Shown in pieces: positions 18,482-26,962 of a stretch of 64,000 nt of DNA; positions within the stretch are counted from its first letter, which is position 1; the number at the start of each line of letters is the position of its first letter. The notes under the pieces were generated by a model, which did not search any database, was not told where the DNA came from, and saw only the letters and a program-made list of their open reading frames with translations. This stretch comes from JADLGH01 sp964586675 (GTDB taxonomy: Bacteria > Desulfobacterota_D > UBA1144 > Nemesobacterales > UBA2774), in assembly GCA_964586675.1 (NCBI GenBank), contig CAZPHQ010000003.1, positions 124,001 to 188,000 of the forward strand. The letters run 5' to 3'. Position numbers and translations under genes: made by a program.

Positions 18482-19846
18482 TTGTTCGCGCCGCCCATGG
18501 TCCGTATACTTGGACCGGTGGACATAGACAAGCTCAGGAAAGACGCGGTCTCGATATTCGAGGCCGGCGTTAAAGCGGCGGACCCTGTAACCGCTGTTTT
18601 AAATCACTTCGGCAGAAATGGCGACACGCTCGACGTCGCCGGAAAAAAATACGACCTTTCCGAATTCGGGAACGTATACGTCGTAGGGATGGGCAAGGCC
18701 GCCGCATCCATGGCGCTGGCAGTCGAAGGCGTGCTCGGTGACAGGCTGACGTTTGGAATAGTCAATGTTAAGTACGGTCACACGGCGCCGCTCGGGAAAG
18801 TCAGAATCAACGAGGCGGGACACCCGCTCCCCGACGATGCCGGGCTAATGGGGGCGAGGGAAATCATCGATCTCCTCCGGGGCACGGGAGAGAACGACCT
18901 CGTCATATGCCTCATATCCGGCGGTGGCTCGGCGCTTCTTCCCGTGCCGGCCAAAGGGCTCACCCTCGCCGACAAGCAGGGGCTGACGAAGGCCCTTCTC
19001 GAATGCGGGGCGACCATACACGAGATAAACGCCCTCAGGAAGCACGTCTCCGCCGTCAAGGGCGGGAGATTAGCGCGCCTCGCTTATCCGTCGACTATGA
19101 TCTCGCTGATACTCTCGGACGTTATAGGGGACGACCTCGATACGATAGCCTCGGGGCCCACCGTTCCCGACAGCGTCACGTTCGCCGGATGCGGGGCCGT
19201 CATAGATAAATACGGCCTCCGCGGAAAGATACCGGCCTCGGTCGAGTCCTATATAGACAAAGGCGTAAACGGCGAGGCCGAGGAAACCCCGAAGCCCGGA
19301 GACCCGGCGTTCCTTAAAACACAGAACGTGATAGTCGGGAGCAACATGCTCTCTGCTATTGCGGCGAAAAAGAAAGCGGCGGAGCTCGGGTATGAGAGCA
19401 TTCTTTTATCGACCTACATACACGGGGAGACGGAAGAGGCCGCAAAGGTTCACGGCGCGGTCGCGAGAGAGATCTCGCACTCGGGCAACCCGCTCCGCCC
19501 GCCCGCGTGCATAGTCTCCGGAGGTGAGACGACCGTTACGATAGACGGCCCGGGGCTCGGCGGGAGGAACCAGGAATTCGCCCTCGCGGCCGCTATAGAG
19601 ATAGACGGGCTCGATAACGTCGTCATACTGAGCGGCGGCACGGACGGCACCGACGGCCCCACGGACGCCGCCGGCGCGATAGCGGACGGCGGCACTGTAA
19701 GAAGGGCCGCCGGGCTCGGGCTCAGCGCCAGGACGAGCCTCTCGCAAAACGACTCGTACAATTTCTTCGCGCCGCTCGGGGACCTTCTGATAACGGGGCC
19801 CACGAACACGAACGTGATGGACCTCCGGCTCATTCTCGTCGGGTGA
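18482..19846 (+). CDS. Glycerate 2-kinase, GckA/MOFRL type
   Basis: Phosphorylates glycerate, typically to 2-phosphoglycerate in this family. The 454-residue protein has a DUF4147 N-terminal domain (VVGMGKAAASMA, ICLISGGGSALLP, and the KHVSAVKGGRLA block) and the C-terminal MOFRL domain (GLGGRNQEFALAAA, SGGTDGTDGPTDAAGA). Length and order match the family. It starts 24 bases after the NTPase gene; an alternative ATG lies 15 bases further in. Confidence 0.93.
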   Translation: MFAPPMVRILGPVDIDKLRKDAVSIFEAGVKAADPVTAVLNHFGRNGDTLDVAGKKYDLSEFGNVYVVGMGKAAASMALAVEGVLGDRLTFGIVNVKYGHTAPLGKVRINEAGHPLPDDAGLMGAREIIDLLRGTGENDLVICLISGGGSALLPVPAKGLTLADKQGLTKALLECGATIHEINALRKHVSAVKGGRLARLAYPSTMISLILSDVIGDDLDTIASGPTVPDSVTFAGCGAVIDKYGLRGKIPASVESYIDKGVNGEAEETPKPGDPAFLKTQNVIVGSNMLSAIAAKKKAAELGYESILLSTYIHGETEEAAKVHGAVAREISHSGNPLRPPACIVSGGETTVTIDGPGLGGRNQEFALAAAIEIDGLDNVVILSGGTDGTDGPTDAAGAIADGGTVRRAAGLGLSARTSLSQNDSYNFFAPLGDLLITGPTNTNVMDLRLILVG

Positions 19847-19938
19847 TCCTGGCGCGATCCGGGCGCTGCGCGGCAATCGGATAAATTACTGTGACACCGC
19901 CCGGCCATCTGCTATAATAACCCGAAGGGTCTAAAGAG

Positions 19939-21129
19939 TTGAATCCCACGCAGTTCATTAGTGACATTCTAAAAGAAATCGGCGTACCGGGGCTGTTCGA
20001 CATAGCGTTCATGTCGCTCTTCATCTACGCCATACTCGCCCTTTTCAACAAGACCAAGGCAAGGTTCGTCCTCACCGGCATAATAATCATGAGCGTCGTG
20101 TATCTCCTCGCGCGGCAGTTCAACCTCGTGCTCACGACCTCCGTCCTCCAGACCTTCTTCGCCGTCATATTCATAGCCCTCATTATCATTTTCCAGGAAG
20201 AGATAAGGCAATTCCTTGAGCAGATCGCCCTATGGAGCCTGAGCCCCCAGCTGGCCATCGAGAGATACAAAGGGTCCGTACGCGAGGAAATAGACATACT
20301 CGTAAATACCATCACCGACCTCGCCAAGGAAAGGATCGGGGCCCTCATAATCCTCCCGGCCAAAACGTCCGTAGAAAGCGCCGTCGAAGGGGGCAGCGTT
20401 CTCAACGGCAAGCTGAGCGAGCCCCTTTTGAAAAGCCTTCTCGACCCGCATTCGATTGGACACGACGGGGCCATAGTCGTGGATAAGGGGACTGTCGTCA
20501 AATTCTCGTGCCACCTTCCGCTCTCGAAGAACTTCACCGCGCTCGTCAACAGGGGCACGCGCCACGCCGCCGCTCTCGGTCTGTCGGAGATAAACGACGC
20601 GCTCTGCCTAGTGGTATCGGAAGAGAGGGGGACTATATCGGTCGCCAGGAACGGCGAGCTGAGAGAGGTCGGCCCCGAGCAGCTGAGCCTTATCCTCGAA
20701 AAATTCTACAGCGAGGTAAACCCGATTAAAAAGAGGCGGCACTTCTCCACCTTCTTCACGAAGAACTTTAAAGAAAAGGCGATAGCCATCTTCATGGCCG
20801 TGGCGCTATGGTTCGTCTTCGTTCACGAATCGAAGCTCGTCTACAGGACCTACAGCGTGCCAGTCAAATATACGACGCTCCCGGCCGAGCTCGCCGTCGA
20901 AGATATAAAGCCAGACAAGGTAAAGGTCACCTTCCTCGGGCCGAGGAGGGCCTTTTACTTCTTCAACGAGAAAGAGATCGAGATATTCCTCAAGATTCCC
21001 GAGGCGAGGAAGGGACTGAAGACGGTCGACATATCGGAGTCGAGCTTGAAATTCCCGAAGGATATATCGCTCGAGAACATCGAGCCCAGGCGCGTGCTCG
21101 TCAGGATAGATTCGACGACGCCGGAATAG
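19939..21129 (+). CDS. cdaA: Diadenylate cyclase CdaA fused to a YbbR-like domain
   Basis: Makes cyclic di-AMP from two ATP. The start is TTG at 19939-19941: an in-frame stop at 19918-19920 leaves no upstream alternative. Three membrane helices (about 20-92) precede the DAC domain (about 105-245), with the DGA motif at 176-178 in IGHDGAIV and GTRHAAALG at about 206. CdaA usually ends near residue 270. Here the chain continues with a fourth membrane helix (about 278-295) and one YbbR-like beta domain (about 300-396), the element normally supplied by a separate CdaR protein. The usual third gene of that locus, glmM, is not next to it. Confidence 0.9.
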   Translation: MNPTQFISDILKEIGVPGLFDIAFMSLFIYAILALFNKTKARFVLTGIIIMSVVYLLARQFNLVLTTSVLQTFFAVIFIALIIIFQEEIRQFLEQIALWSLSPQLAIERYKGSVREEIDILVNTITDLAKERIGALIILPAKTSVESAVEGGSVLNGKLSEPLLKSLLDPHSIGHDGAIVVDKGTVVKFSCHLPLSKNFTALVNRGTRHAAALGLSEINDALCLVVSEERGTISVARNGELREVGPEQLSLILEKFYSEVNPIKKRRHFSTFFTKNFKEKAIAIFMAVALWFVFVHESKLVYRTYSVPVKYTTLPAELAVEDIKPDKVKVTFLGPRRAFYFFNEKEIEIFLKIPEARKGLKTVDISESSLKFPKDISLENIEPRRVLVRIDSTTPE

Positions 21130-21170
21130 AAGCTATCTCCAGGGCGCGGGCGCCGAGCCCGGCCGCTTTG

Positions 21171-21524
21171 TCACGCTTCGAGGCCGCTCAAAAATCTGAC
21201 CTGTTTTGAAAGGAGCTCTTTCGTGACGGTAAAGATGTCGAACGTCTTCGAAAGTGTGACCATGCGTATGTTTTCGGCGACGAGACGGAGGCTTCCCCTG
21301 ACCCAGTAAACACAGATTATCATCTCGACGCCGCCAGGGTGGGTGATCATAATGGAAGCGTATCTCCCGAGGCCGGTTATCAGCGGGCTGTCGGTGACGT
21401 ATTTCGCGCCGTACCCGCCGGCCCCGTCGTACTCTTCTATGAGCTCGCCGAAGACCGGCGCGACTATATCATCGAAGATCCCGTCTATTCTCTCTTCGAG
21501 CTCCCAATCCGTTTTTCCGGTCAT
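21171..21524 (-). CDS. Hypothetical protein
   Basis: A 117-residue soluble protein if started at the ATG at 21522-21524; a longer frame extends to 21614 but would overlap the end of the next gene upstream. It begins MTGKTDWELEERIDGIFDD and has an alternating hydrophobic pattern consistent with an alpha/beta fold (GLGRYASIMITHPGG, EMIICVYWVRGSLRLVAEN). No family recognised. Likely cotranscribed with the DUF2237 gene. Confidence 0.55.
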   Translation of the reverse strand: MTGKTDWELEERIDGIFDDIVAPVFGELIEEYDGAGGYGAKYVTDSPLITGLGRYASIMITHPGGVEMIICVYWVRGSLRLVAENIRMVTLSKTFDIFTVTKELLSKQVRFLSGLEA

Positions 21525-21594
21525 GATATTCAAGCCGCCCCGGCTCGATAACCCGGGCGACTCCGCCCCCTGAGAATTACGATAGCATATCCCC

Positions 21595-21966
21595 TCAGGC
21601 GAGGTCGAGGGCATATTTCTTGAGGTCTTCGAGGGAAACGATTTCGAGAACCGACTCGTGCGTCGAAGCGAGTATCACAGGCGGGGCATAGCCGTCTTCG
21701 AAGGCTTCCCTCCACCTGAGCGCGCATATGCACCACCTGTCACCGGGTTTAAGGCCCGGAAAATCGTATGCGGCGTTAGGTGTGGTGAGGTCGTTTCCGC
21801 GGGCCTTCGAAAATTCGAGGAAGCTCTCGGTCACCTCGGTGCATACAACGTGAAGACCGAGATCCTCGGGACCAGTCCTGCAGCACCCGTCCCTGTAGAA
21901 TCCGGTCATGGGCGATGTCGAGCACGGCTGGAGCTCTTCTCCAAAAACATTCTTCTCAACCGGCAT
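21595..21966 (-). CDS. DUF2237 family protein
   Basis: A 123-residue protein of the DUF2237 family: NVFGEELQPCS at the N-terminus, TGFYRDGCC, then HVVCTEVTESFLEFSKARGNDL and the GDRWCICALRWREAFEDG block. The Cys-rich motifs (CCR, VVCTEVT, WCICA) are typical of the family and might hold a metal. Function is unknown for the whole family. Confidence 0.85.
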   Translation of the reverse strand: MPVEKNVFGEELQPCSTSPMTGFYRDGCCRTGPEDLGLHVVCTEVTESFLEFSKARGNDLTTPNAAYDFPGLKPGDRWCICALRWREAFEDGYAPPVILASTHESVLEIVSLEDLKKYALDLA

Positions 21967-22182
21967 GGTTTAAACCTCCGTTCGGAATTTATGTTTTGTT
22001 CGGCTTTAAGACAACAGTCCGGTACCGGGGACGCCGCCACGTATAAATCCGCGGGCGGCCGCCTTTTATCCGAGGGAGACTATTATAAATCATGACGAGA
22101 ATAAAGCATCCCGGATCGGTGGAAAAATGTTCCGTCTGCGCGGGGGACGCTCACACAGGAGCCTATTGAAAAATTCAGGGGA

Positions 22183-22749
22183 TCAGAACTTGACGTTTTT
22201 TACAGCGTAAGAAAGCTCGCCCGAGCAAATGGCAAAGGCGTCGGACCATTCGTCGGCGACCTTTTTCGAAGAGAAGGCCGAGGCTATGGAGCCGAGGAGA
22301 AACTCCAGTATCCCGACCATGCTCGTGGCTATACGGCCGAATACCAGGCTCTTTTCGTTCTTGGGCCCCGACCACCCCTTGTAGAGGTTTATAACTGTCT
22401 GGGCAGACAGGCAGCCGTTATCGACGTGAAGAAGCCCCGCTTCCGAAACGGCGGCTGAAGATTTCGACACGGCTTCGGAGAGAACACTATTCCCGCCCTT
22501 CTCTATCCCCGCGGCGGCGACGAATTCGGCGGCCCGGTTTATCACGTCGGCGAGGATACCGATCACCTCCACGGGATTCCTGTTTCCGGATTCGTTTATC
22601 TCCTCGGCGTGCCTGGCAATCTCGGAAAGGAGAAGCACGAGCCCGGATTCAATGGCGGAATCGTTTGCAGACCCCTCCGCCGGGCCCTGTCCTCCGGCCT
22701 CGGGGTGAGAATATTCGACTTCACCGTCTACGACAAAAAATTTACGCAT
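22183..22749 (-). CDS. Unknown helical protein downstream of the MshEN-receiver gene
   Basis: A 188-residue protein with no recognised domain. The sequence is Ala/Glu/Ser-rich and predicted mostly helical: VLLLSEIARHAEEI, VIGILADVINRAAEFV, LSEAVSKSSAAVSEAG; the region FGRIATSMVGILEFLLGSIASAF (about 145-167) is hydrophobic but interrupted. It starts 15 bases after the stop of the MshEN-receiver gene, so a joint role is likely. Its pattern recalls helical bundle proteins, but I cannot name one. Confidence 0.6.
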   Translation of the reverse strand: MRKFFVVDGEVEYSHPEAGGQGPAEGSANDSAIESGLVLLLSEIARHAEEINESGNRNPVEVIGILADVINRAAEFVAAAGIEKGGNSVLSEAVSKSSAAVSEAGLLHVDNGCLSAQTVINLYKGWSGPKNEKSLVFGRIATSMVGILEFLLGSIASAFSSKKVADEWSDAFAICSGELSYAVKNVKF

Positions 22750-22764
22750 CTCTTTCCGCTATCC

Positions 22765-24279
22765 TTAACTTACATATTTCTCCGCCGCGCCTATGATGTC
22801 GCCGGCCGCGAAGGGTTTTGCTATATAGTCGCTCGCGCCGGCCATCCTGCCCTTCACCTTGTCCATCATCCCGACCTTCCCGGACAACATGACGACGGGA
22901 ATGTCTTTCGTAAGGCCGTGACCCTTTATCACCTTGCAGAGCTGGTAGCCGTCCATGTGGGGCAGGTTTATGTCCACGAGTATGAGGCCGGGCGTTATGT
23001 CCTTGAGCGCCGCGAGCGCCTGCATGCCGTCGCCAGCCGCGTAAACTTTATATCCCTCTCTTTCGAGTGCGAGCGCGACCACCCGCCTTATGGTGGGGCT
23101 GTGGTCGACTATCAGAACGGAGCCTTTGGGCAGCTTTATCCCGGCCCCGTTTCTTGCCTTTTCGACGCCGGGAGAAGCGCTCTTCTCCGCGGCGGGCTCG
23201 GTCTCACTTTCAGACGTCGGCAAAGCATCTTCCTTCGTATCCGGCGCATTATTTACGTGCTGATCTTGCTCCGCCGTCTCCGGAACCGGATAGAGCCCGT
23301 TTTCACCCGACGAATCCCCTGCACGCGCTTGATTATGTTCCCCGGTAACGGAGGAGACGCCTTCCCGAGCGCTCTCGGCCTCGGCGGGTTTGTCTATATC
23401 ATTAAAAGCTGCCAAATTATCCGGGCTATGGAGCGGTGAGAGCTGCTCCGTATCTCTTTCCCGAGCGCCGTCTATGCCCTCTTCGGTGCGGCTCTCAATC
23501 TCCGGCGTCTCACTTTCTTCTACTTGAGCCGTAAAACCGGATACGTCGCTTCCGCCGGGAAATTCGATTTCACCGTTTGCCTGCCCGGAGCTTGTCAGAT
23601 CGAAAACCGCGTTATCTGTGACCAAGACACTTCCTTCTTCCATGATTTCGATTTCTACGCTCTCCGGCGGCGCTTCCCCGGCATTGTCCGCATCGGTTTC
23701 AGCGGGGCTTTCCTCGGCCTTTACGGCGCTGGCAAATTCTCTGTTGTCGTTCGTGTACTCTTCCAGCTCGCGTATTATCTCGTCTATCGAACGCAGTTTC
23801 CCAGCCCTGGGCAACCTTCCCGCGCCGTCTGACTCCCGGCCGGGGCTTCCCTGGATCTCGCCGTAGTACTCTCCAATCTTGGCCGATATGGCGCGCTCCG
23901 ACGCGATCACGGGAACGATGTGTTTGCCTGTGATAAATCCGAGATCGTCCATGAGAAGGATATTCGAAGGGTCGCTCACCGCGACGATCAGATCAGCCCC
24001 CACGAGGCTCACGGGTATGAGGGACTCCTCGGCCGCGGTGCCCTGCGGTATGAGCTTCAGCACCTCGGGCTCTATAGAGCGGCTGTCGAGGTCCATGACC
24101 GGCATACCGTAGTATTTGCCAAGAAATCCCACGAAATCGGTTTCCGTTATATGCCCGAGTGTGATCAGCGAATCGCCCAGGCCACGGCCCGAATTCCGCT
24201 GTAGCTCTACAGCTTCCCGAACTTGGTCTACACTGACCAGACCTTCCCCGACCAGCAATTTCGCCAGTTGCAGTCCCAT
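22765..24279 (-). CDS. MshEN (GspE N-terminal)-like domain plus response-regulator receiver
   Basis: A 504-residue hybrid. Residues about 1-145 match the GspE/PilB N-terminal MshEN-type domain, with the two repeats LAKLLVGEGLVSVDQVREAV and RGLGDSLITLGHITETDFV and then YYGMPVMDLDSR; in some proteins this domain binds cyclic di-GMP. Residues about 160-380 are an acidic, Glu/Ser/Ala-rich disordered linker. Residues about 386-504 are a receiver: DHSPTIRR, the phosphoacceptor Asp in LVDINLPHMDG, a Ser in MLSGK and Lys in YIAKPF. There is no ATPase domain and no DNA-binding output, so it is more likely a c-di-GMP- or phosphorylation-dependent adaptor than a T2SS ATPase. Confidence 0.83.
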   Translation of the reverse strand: MGLQLAKLLVGEGLVSVDQVREAVELQRNSGRGLGDSLITLGHITETDFVGFLGKYYGMPVMDLDSRSIEPEVLKLIPQGTAAEESLIPVSLVGADLIVAVSDPSNILLMDDLGFITGKHIVPVIASERAISAKIGEYYGEIQGSPGRESDGAGRLPRAGKLRSIDEIIRELEEYTNDNREFASAVKAEESPAETDADNAGEAPPESVEIEIMEEGSVLVTDNAVFDLTSSGQANGEIEFPGGSDVSGFTAQVEESETPEIESRTEEGIDGARERDTEQLSPLHSPDNLAAFNDIDKPAEAESAREGVSSVTGEHNQARAGDSSGENGLYPVPETAEQDQHVNNAPDTKEDALPTSESETEPAAEKSASPGVEKARNGAGIKLPKGSVLIVDHSPTIRRVVALALEREGYKVYAAGDGMQALAALKDITPGLILVDINLPHMDGYQLCKVIKGHGLTKDIPVVMLSGKVGMMDKVKGRMAGASDYIAKPFAAGDIIGAAEKYVS

Positions 24280-24490
24280 ATGATTTAAAATTCAGCAAAT
24301 ATCATGCCATGGCGGTTAAGAAAGATAACTATCCGGCAATGCTCGATATTTCATTTGCCCGAGCCGTATCCGCGAGCCGGCTTCATGTGACAAAAAACGT
24401 CATTTGAGATAATTTTGCGCACCATCGAGAAGCGAGTGAGGAAAGAACGATTGTCATCTATCTCCGCGTCCACGTGTTCGATGTAACATT

Positions 24491-24524
24491 AATGACTCCG
24501 CATCCGCAATGACTCCGCATCCGC
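24491..24524. repeat. Two perfect tandem copies of a 17-base unit
   Basis: AATGACTCCGCATCCGC occurs twice in direct succession (24491-24507 and 24508-24524), about 255 bases upstream of the glnB promoter. It may be a protein-binding array or simple slippage. Confidence 0.9.
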
Positions 24525-24777
24525 GCCCGGAGAAGATAAAGACCCGGAATGCTGTGCGCCTCACTCGTTGAAACCAAAGTGCCGGAGCGTGAAAACTGCG
24601 TTCGCCGCATGCGCACTCGAGAGCGCTTCTCATATCCGGCGCCTCGAAAGGAATCTCGCTCCTTTGCTTCCGTCAATGTTTAATTTTTGGTATCATTTGC
24701 TTAAATATTGGGCAGTCAAATCCCGAAACTTTCGATATAAACCCTTAATATCATTGATTGAAAAGGTTTTTGATAAG

Positions 24778-24793
24778 TGGTATGTTGTTTGCA
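24778..24793 (+). promoter_or_regulatory. Sigma-54 (RpoN)-type promoter of glnB-glnA
   Basis: TGGTATG-N4-TTTGCA: the -24 GG is at 24779-24780 and the -12 GC at 24791-24792, with exactly 10 bases between them as sigma-54 requires. The block differs from the TGGCACG/TTGCA consensus mainly by TAT for CAC. The predicted start near 24804 gives a leader of about 18 bases that begins at the glnB ribosome site (AAGGAGG, 24807-24813). Position in front of PII/glutamine synthetase genes makes nitrogen control (NtrC type) likely. Confidence 0.75.
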
Positions 24794-24821
24794 TCACTGG
24801 CATGGGAAGGAGGAATATCTC

Positions 24822-25160
24822 ATGAAAAAAGTAGAAGCGATTATTAAGCCTTTCAAGCTGGACGATGTAAAGGAATCCCTCAAGGAAATAGGGGTTCAGG
24901 GTCTTACGGTTACCGAAGTAAAGGGTTTCGGACGACAGAAGGGTCATACGGAACTTTACAGAGGCGCTGAATACGTCATAGACTTTCTGCCCAAGATCAA
25001 GCTAGAGATCATAGTTTCCGACGACATGGTGTCGAAGGTTATAGACGCGATTATGGACAGCGCGAAAACAGGTAAGATCGGGGACGGCAAAATCTTCATA
25101 TTGCCGATGGAAGAGGTCATAAGGATAAGGACAGGGGAAAGAGGCGAGGACGCCTTATAA
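24822..25160 (+). CDS. glnB: Nitrogen regulatory protein PII
   Basis: Trimeric signal protein reporting 2-oxoglutarate and energy status. I start it at the ATG at 24822-24824 (AAGGAGG 8 bases upstream), giving 112 residues; a longer frame from 24777 overlaps the promoter and is not homologous. The T-loop GHTELYRGAEY is intact with Tyr51, the uridylylation site. KIGDGKIFILPMEEVIRIRTGERGEDAL ends the protein as in GlnB/GlnK. The neighbour glnA and the sigma-54 promoter support a role in controlling glutamine synthetase. Confidence 0.97.
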   Translation: MKKVEAIIKPFKLDDVKESLKEIGVQGLTVTEVKGFGRQKGHTELYRGAEYVIDFLPKIKLEIIVSDDMVSKVIDAIMDSAKTGKIGDGKIFILPMEEVIRIRTGERGEDAL

Positions 25161-25262
25161 GTTGTCGCCTTACAGGTGATGCAAAAACAATAACAACACA
25201 GGAGGAGTTATAACGTAATGCCCACGACAAGCAAGACTAAAAGCAAAGGAGGAGGAGAGGAG

Positions 25263-26684
25263 ATGTTTGCAAAAAAACCGGCTGATGTTTTGAAGCTTAT
25301 TAAAGATAACAGTATAGAATTCATCGACCTCAGGTTCCTGGATTTTATAGGCACCTGGCAGCATTTCAGCGTTCCGGCCCACGAGCTCGGGCTTGGGACC
25401 TTCGAAGAGGGACTCGGGTTCGACGGCTCGAGTATCCGCGGATGGCAGTCGATTCACGCGAGCGACATGCTCATGATTCCCGATCCCGAAACCGCCAGGA
25501 TCGATCCGTTCACGACCCATCCGACGCTCGCTATCATATGCGACATCGTCGACCCGATCACCCGCGAGCCCTACTCGCGCGACCCGAGGAACATAGCCAA
25601 GAAAGCAGTCGCCTACCTTAAAAGCACAGGCATCGGCGATACGGCGTTCTTCGGTCCCGAGCTCGAATTCTTCATTTTCGACGACGTAAGATACGACCAG
25701 ACTTCCAACTCCGGATACTACTTCGTCGATTCCATAGAGGGTATATGGAACTCCGGCAGGGACGAGAACCCGAACCTCGGATACAAGCCGAGGCACAAGG
25801 AAGGCTACTTCCCGACACCGCCGACCGACTCGCTCCAGGACATACGCTCCGAGATGGTGAGCCTGCTCGAAAAGCTCGGGATCAGCATCGAAGCTCATCA
25901 CCACGAAGTGGCGACGGCGGGACAGTGCGAAATCGACATGCGTTTCGCGCCGCTCATTCAGATGGGCGACCAGATGATGTGGTACAAATACGTTATCAAG
26001 AACGTGGCGAGGCAGTTCGGCAAGACAGTTACCTTCATGCCCAAGCCCCTTTTCGAGGATAACGGCTCTGGTATGCACGTCCACCAGTCGATATGGAAAA
26101 AAGACAAGCCGCTCTTCGCCGGGAACGGATACGCGGGCATGAGCGACATGGCCATGAACTACATTGGCGGCATATTAAAGCATGCAAGGGCGATATGCGC
26201 ATTTACTAACCCGACCACGAACTCCTACAGAAGGCTCGTACCGGGCTTCGAGGCACCGGTCAACCTCGCCTACTCGGCAAGGAACAGAAGCGCCTCGATA
26301 AGGATCCCGATGTACTCGCCGAGCCCGAAGGCAAAGAGGCTCGAGTGCAGGTTCCCCGATCCGTCGTGTAACGGCTACCTCGCTTTCTCCGCGATGCTCA
26401 TGGCCGGCCTCGACGGCATAGAAAAGAAGCTCAGCCCCGGAGAGCCGCTGGACAAAGACATTTACGCTCTCGGGCCGGAGGAGCTTGCAGGCATTCCGAA
26501 CGTTCCGGGCTCGCTCGAAGGGGCGCTCGAAGCCCTGGAGGCGGACCACGAGTTCCTGCTAAAGGGCGACGTATTCACCGAGGACGTCATCGAAACCTGG
26601 ATCGAATACAAGACGGACAAGGAAGTAAACCCGGTAAAGCTGAGGCCGGTACCGTACGAGTTCAAGCTCTACTTCGACGTGTAA
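25263..26684 (+). CDS. glnA: Glutamine synthetase, type I
   Basis: Forms glutamine from glutamate, ammonia and ATP; dodecamer of the GSI class. From the ATG at 25263 the protein is 473 residues, typical length, beginning MFAKKPADVLKLIKDN. A longer frame begins at 25218 with its own AGGAGG, but the extra 15 residues include KGGGEE, which is just the translation of the second ribosome site (AAAGGAGGAGGAGAGGAG). Seen: FDGSSIRGW, FFGPELEFFIF, the GSGMHVHQS block, NRSASIRIP. The segment KDIYALGPEE keeps the Tyr that GlnE adenylylates, so this is GSI-beta. Follows glnB by 102 bases, probably cotranscribed. Confidence 0.97.
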   Translation: MFAKKPADVLKLIKDNSIEFIDLRFLDFIGTWQHFSVPAHELGLGTFEEGLGFDGSSIRGWQSIHASDMLMIPDPETARIDPFTTHPTLAIICDIVDPITREPYSRDPRNIAKKAVAYLKSTGIGDTAFFGPELEFFIFDDVRYDQTSNSGYYFVDSIEGIWNSGRDENPNLGYKPRHKEGYFPTPPTDSLQDIRSEMVSLLEKLGISIEAHHHEVATAGQCEIDMRFAPLIQMGDQMMWYKYVIKNVARQFGKTVTFMPKPLFEDNGSGMHVHQSIWKKDKPLFAGNGYAGMSDMAMNYIGGILKHARAICAFTNPTTNSYRRLVPGFEAPVNLAYSARNRSASIRIPMYSPSPKAKRLECRFPDPSCNGYLAFSAMLMAGLDGIEKKLSPGEPLDKDIYALGPEELAGIPNVPGSLEGALEALEADHEFLLKGDVFTEDVIETWIEYKTDKEVNPVKLRPVPYEFKLYFDV

Positions 26685-26722
26685 TCGGTTCTGACAAGGA
26701 TAATAAAAACCGGATGATGTAG

Positions 26723-26755
26723 GCGGCGGTCTTGAAAAAGGCCGCCGCTTTTTTT
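26723..26755 (+). terminator. Rho-independent terminator of glnB-glnA
   Basis: A 9-base-pair stem (GCGGCGGTC at 26723-26731 pairing with GGCCGCCGC at 26740-26748, one G-U pair) is followed directly by seven T. It lies about 40 bases after the glnA stop. Confidence 0.93.
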
Positions 26756-26962
26756 ATGTCCGCTGCGTCCCCTTTCCACAAACGGCTGCGGAAAACCCAT
26801 CTCCTCCGCCGGAGACTCGAACACCGACGGGTTCGCCTGACTTGCTGATCTTCTCGGAGCGGTTTTAAGTTAAACCGAATGCCGGTGGTTGAAGATGTTT
26901 CGACTGAACCCTGCACGAGGCCGTATGAGTTCCTTTCGGGTCTTACTCCAGGGATAAAACAA

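Larger units (their letters stand above)
24280..24821. other. Long intergenic region between the receiver gene and glnB
   Basis: Divergent promoter region of 542 bases. It holds a perfect 17-base tandem duplication (24491-24524) and the sigma-54-type promoter of glnB at its right end. I see no open reading frame with coding signs, no tRNA and no rho-independent terminator. No clear NtrC-type palindrome was found by eye. Confidence 0.6.

Noticed and set aside
24687..24700. Second sigma-54-like block (TTGGTATCATTTGC) upstream of glnB
   Set aside because: GG and GC are separated by 8 bases instead of 10, so it does not fit sigma-54. The block at 24778 has the right spacing.
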